Shown here: in pieces, positions 63,979-64,000 of the stretch | Numbering within the stretch: position 1 is the first letter of the stretch | Layout of the letters: the number at the start of each line of letters is the position of its first letter | Source of the DNA: Flavobacteriales bacterium | GTDB lineage: Bacteria; Bacteroidota; Bacteroidia; Flavobacteriales_D; Crocinitomicaceae | Assembly: GCA_947449575.1 (NCBI GenBank) | Contig: CANFRV010000002.1 | Location: 148,365 to 212,364 of the forward strand | Reading direction: 5' to 3' | Length of the DNA: 64,000 nucleotides | The notes under the pieces: model-generated | The model's database searches: none | Told to the model about the DNA's origin: nothing | The model's input: only the letters and a program-made list of their open reading frames with translations | Position numbers and translations under genes: made by a program

Positions 63979-64000
63979 GGTATAGGGCATGCCCTATACC
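63979..64000. repeat. 22-bp perfect palindrome at the window edge
   Basis: The last 22 bases read the same on both strands (GGTATAGGGCA and its reverse complement), preceded by a long T-rich tract. It could be half of a terminator or a binding site, but the sequence to the right is missing. Confidence 0.8.

Overview
This is a low-GC stretch of a Bacteroidota chromosome. It most resembles the Flavobacteriales, possibly a Fluviicola/Crocinitomicaceae-like organism; this is inferred from protein style, not from a search. The main indicators are: recurrent TAnnTTTG -7 promoter elements with no Shine-Dalgarno pattern, a protein with a type IX secretion (T9SS) C-terminal sorting domain, a DnaE with a fused N-terminal proofreading exonuclease, a PduO-type cobalamin adenosyltransferase, an ATP-type PEP carboxykinase, GWxTD and YwqK-like proteins, and Gram-negative lipid A and heptose genes. 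Most of the window is ordinary, densely packed core genome.

Layout. 1-5.9 kb (minus strand): 3' part of parE missing at the window edge, rnz, a STAS anti-anti-sigma-like protein, pyrB, pyrR, ispH. 6-18.2 kb (mostly plus): GT-C-like membrane protein, two unknown proteins, CYTH protein, polysaccharide deacetylase-like protein, a membrane-anchored nucleotide-sugar dehydratase, thioesterase, YwqK-like repeat protein, a 32-residue membrane peptide with its own promoter and terminator, GH3-family ligase, deoxynucleoside kinase, hldD. 18.2-24.7 kb (minus): small acidic protein, cobalamin adenosyltransferase, a receiver-adenylate cyclase-HD fusion, membrane patatin, ureohydrolase and thioesterase. 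25-26.4 kb: dnaA. 26.4-31.3 kb (minus): T9SS substrate, SpoIID-like protein, lpxB, surE. 31.5-38.1 kb: DinB-like, NlpC/P60, glyA, SiaB-like kinase, zinc-type cysteine cluster protein, a dihydrolipoamide dehydrogenase relative without redox cysteines, folD. 38.3-46.9 kb: outer membrane protein, two FKBP isomerases (one with a polyglutamine tail), yigZ with no normal start codon, an M42 peptidase, corA, a thioredoxin-like membrane protein, pckA, elbB. 47-53.8 kb: two lipoproteins, rimO, divergent xerD/aroQ, a glycosyltransferase and a GWxTD protein. 54-55.6 kb: tRNA-Ser followed by a 1.44-kb islet encoding one Fic protein. 55.6-63.9 kb: a Cys-rich mini-protein, SUI1-like factor, GT-C-like protein, SirB1-like protein and dnaE.

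The genes fall into envelope biogenesis (lpxB, hldD, dehydratase, deacetylase, glycosyltransferases, NlpC/P60, SpoIID), nucleotide and one-carbon metabolism (pyrB, pyrR, glyA, folD, dNK, surE), replication and recombination (parE, dnaA, dnaE, xerD), and signalling (STAS, SiaB-like, cyclase).

The most interesting signal is the Fic islet. The tRNA-Ser 3' end, its terminator and about 30 further bases (75 bp in all) are repeated 1443 bp downstream with only three mismatches, bracketing a single fic gene with a predicted operator and a GC-richer tail, and no recombinase. Other points worth checking are the 32-aa membrane peptide, the yigZ start codon lost next to a dispersed repeat, a degenerate receiver on the cyclase, a cysteine-free flavoprotein, and repeated placement of the -7 element 3-5 nt before start codons, which suggests leaderless mRNAs.
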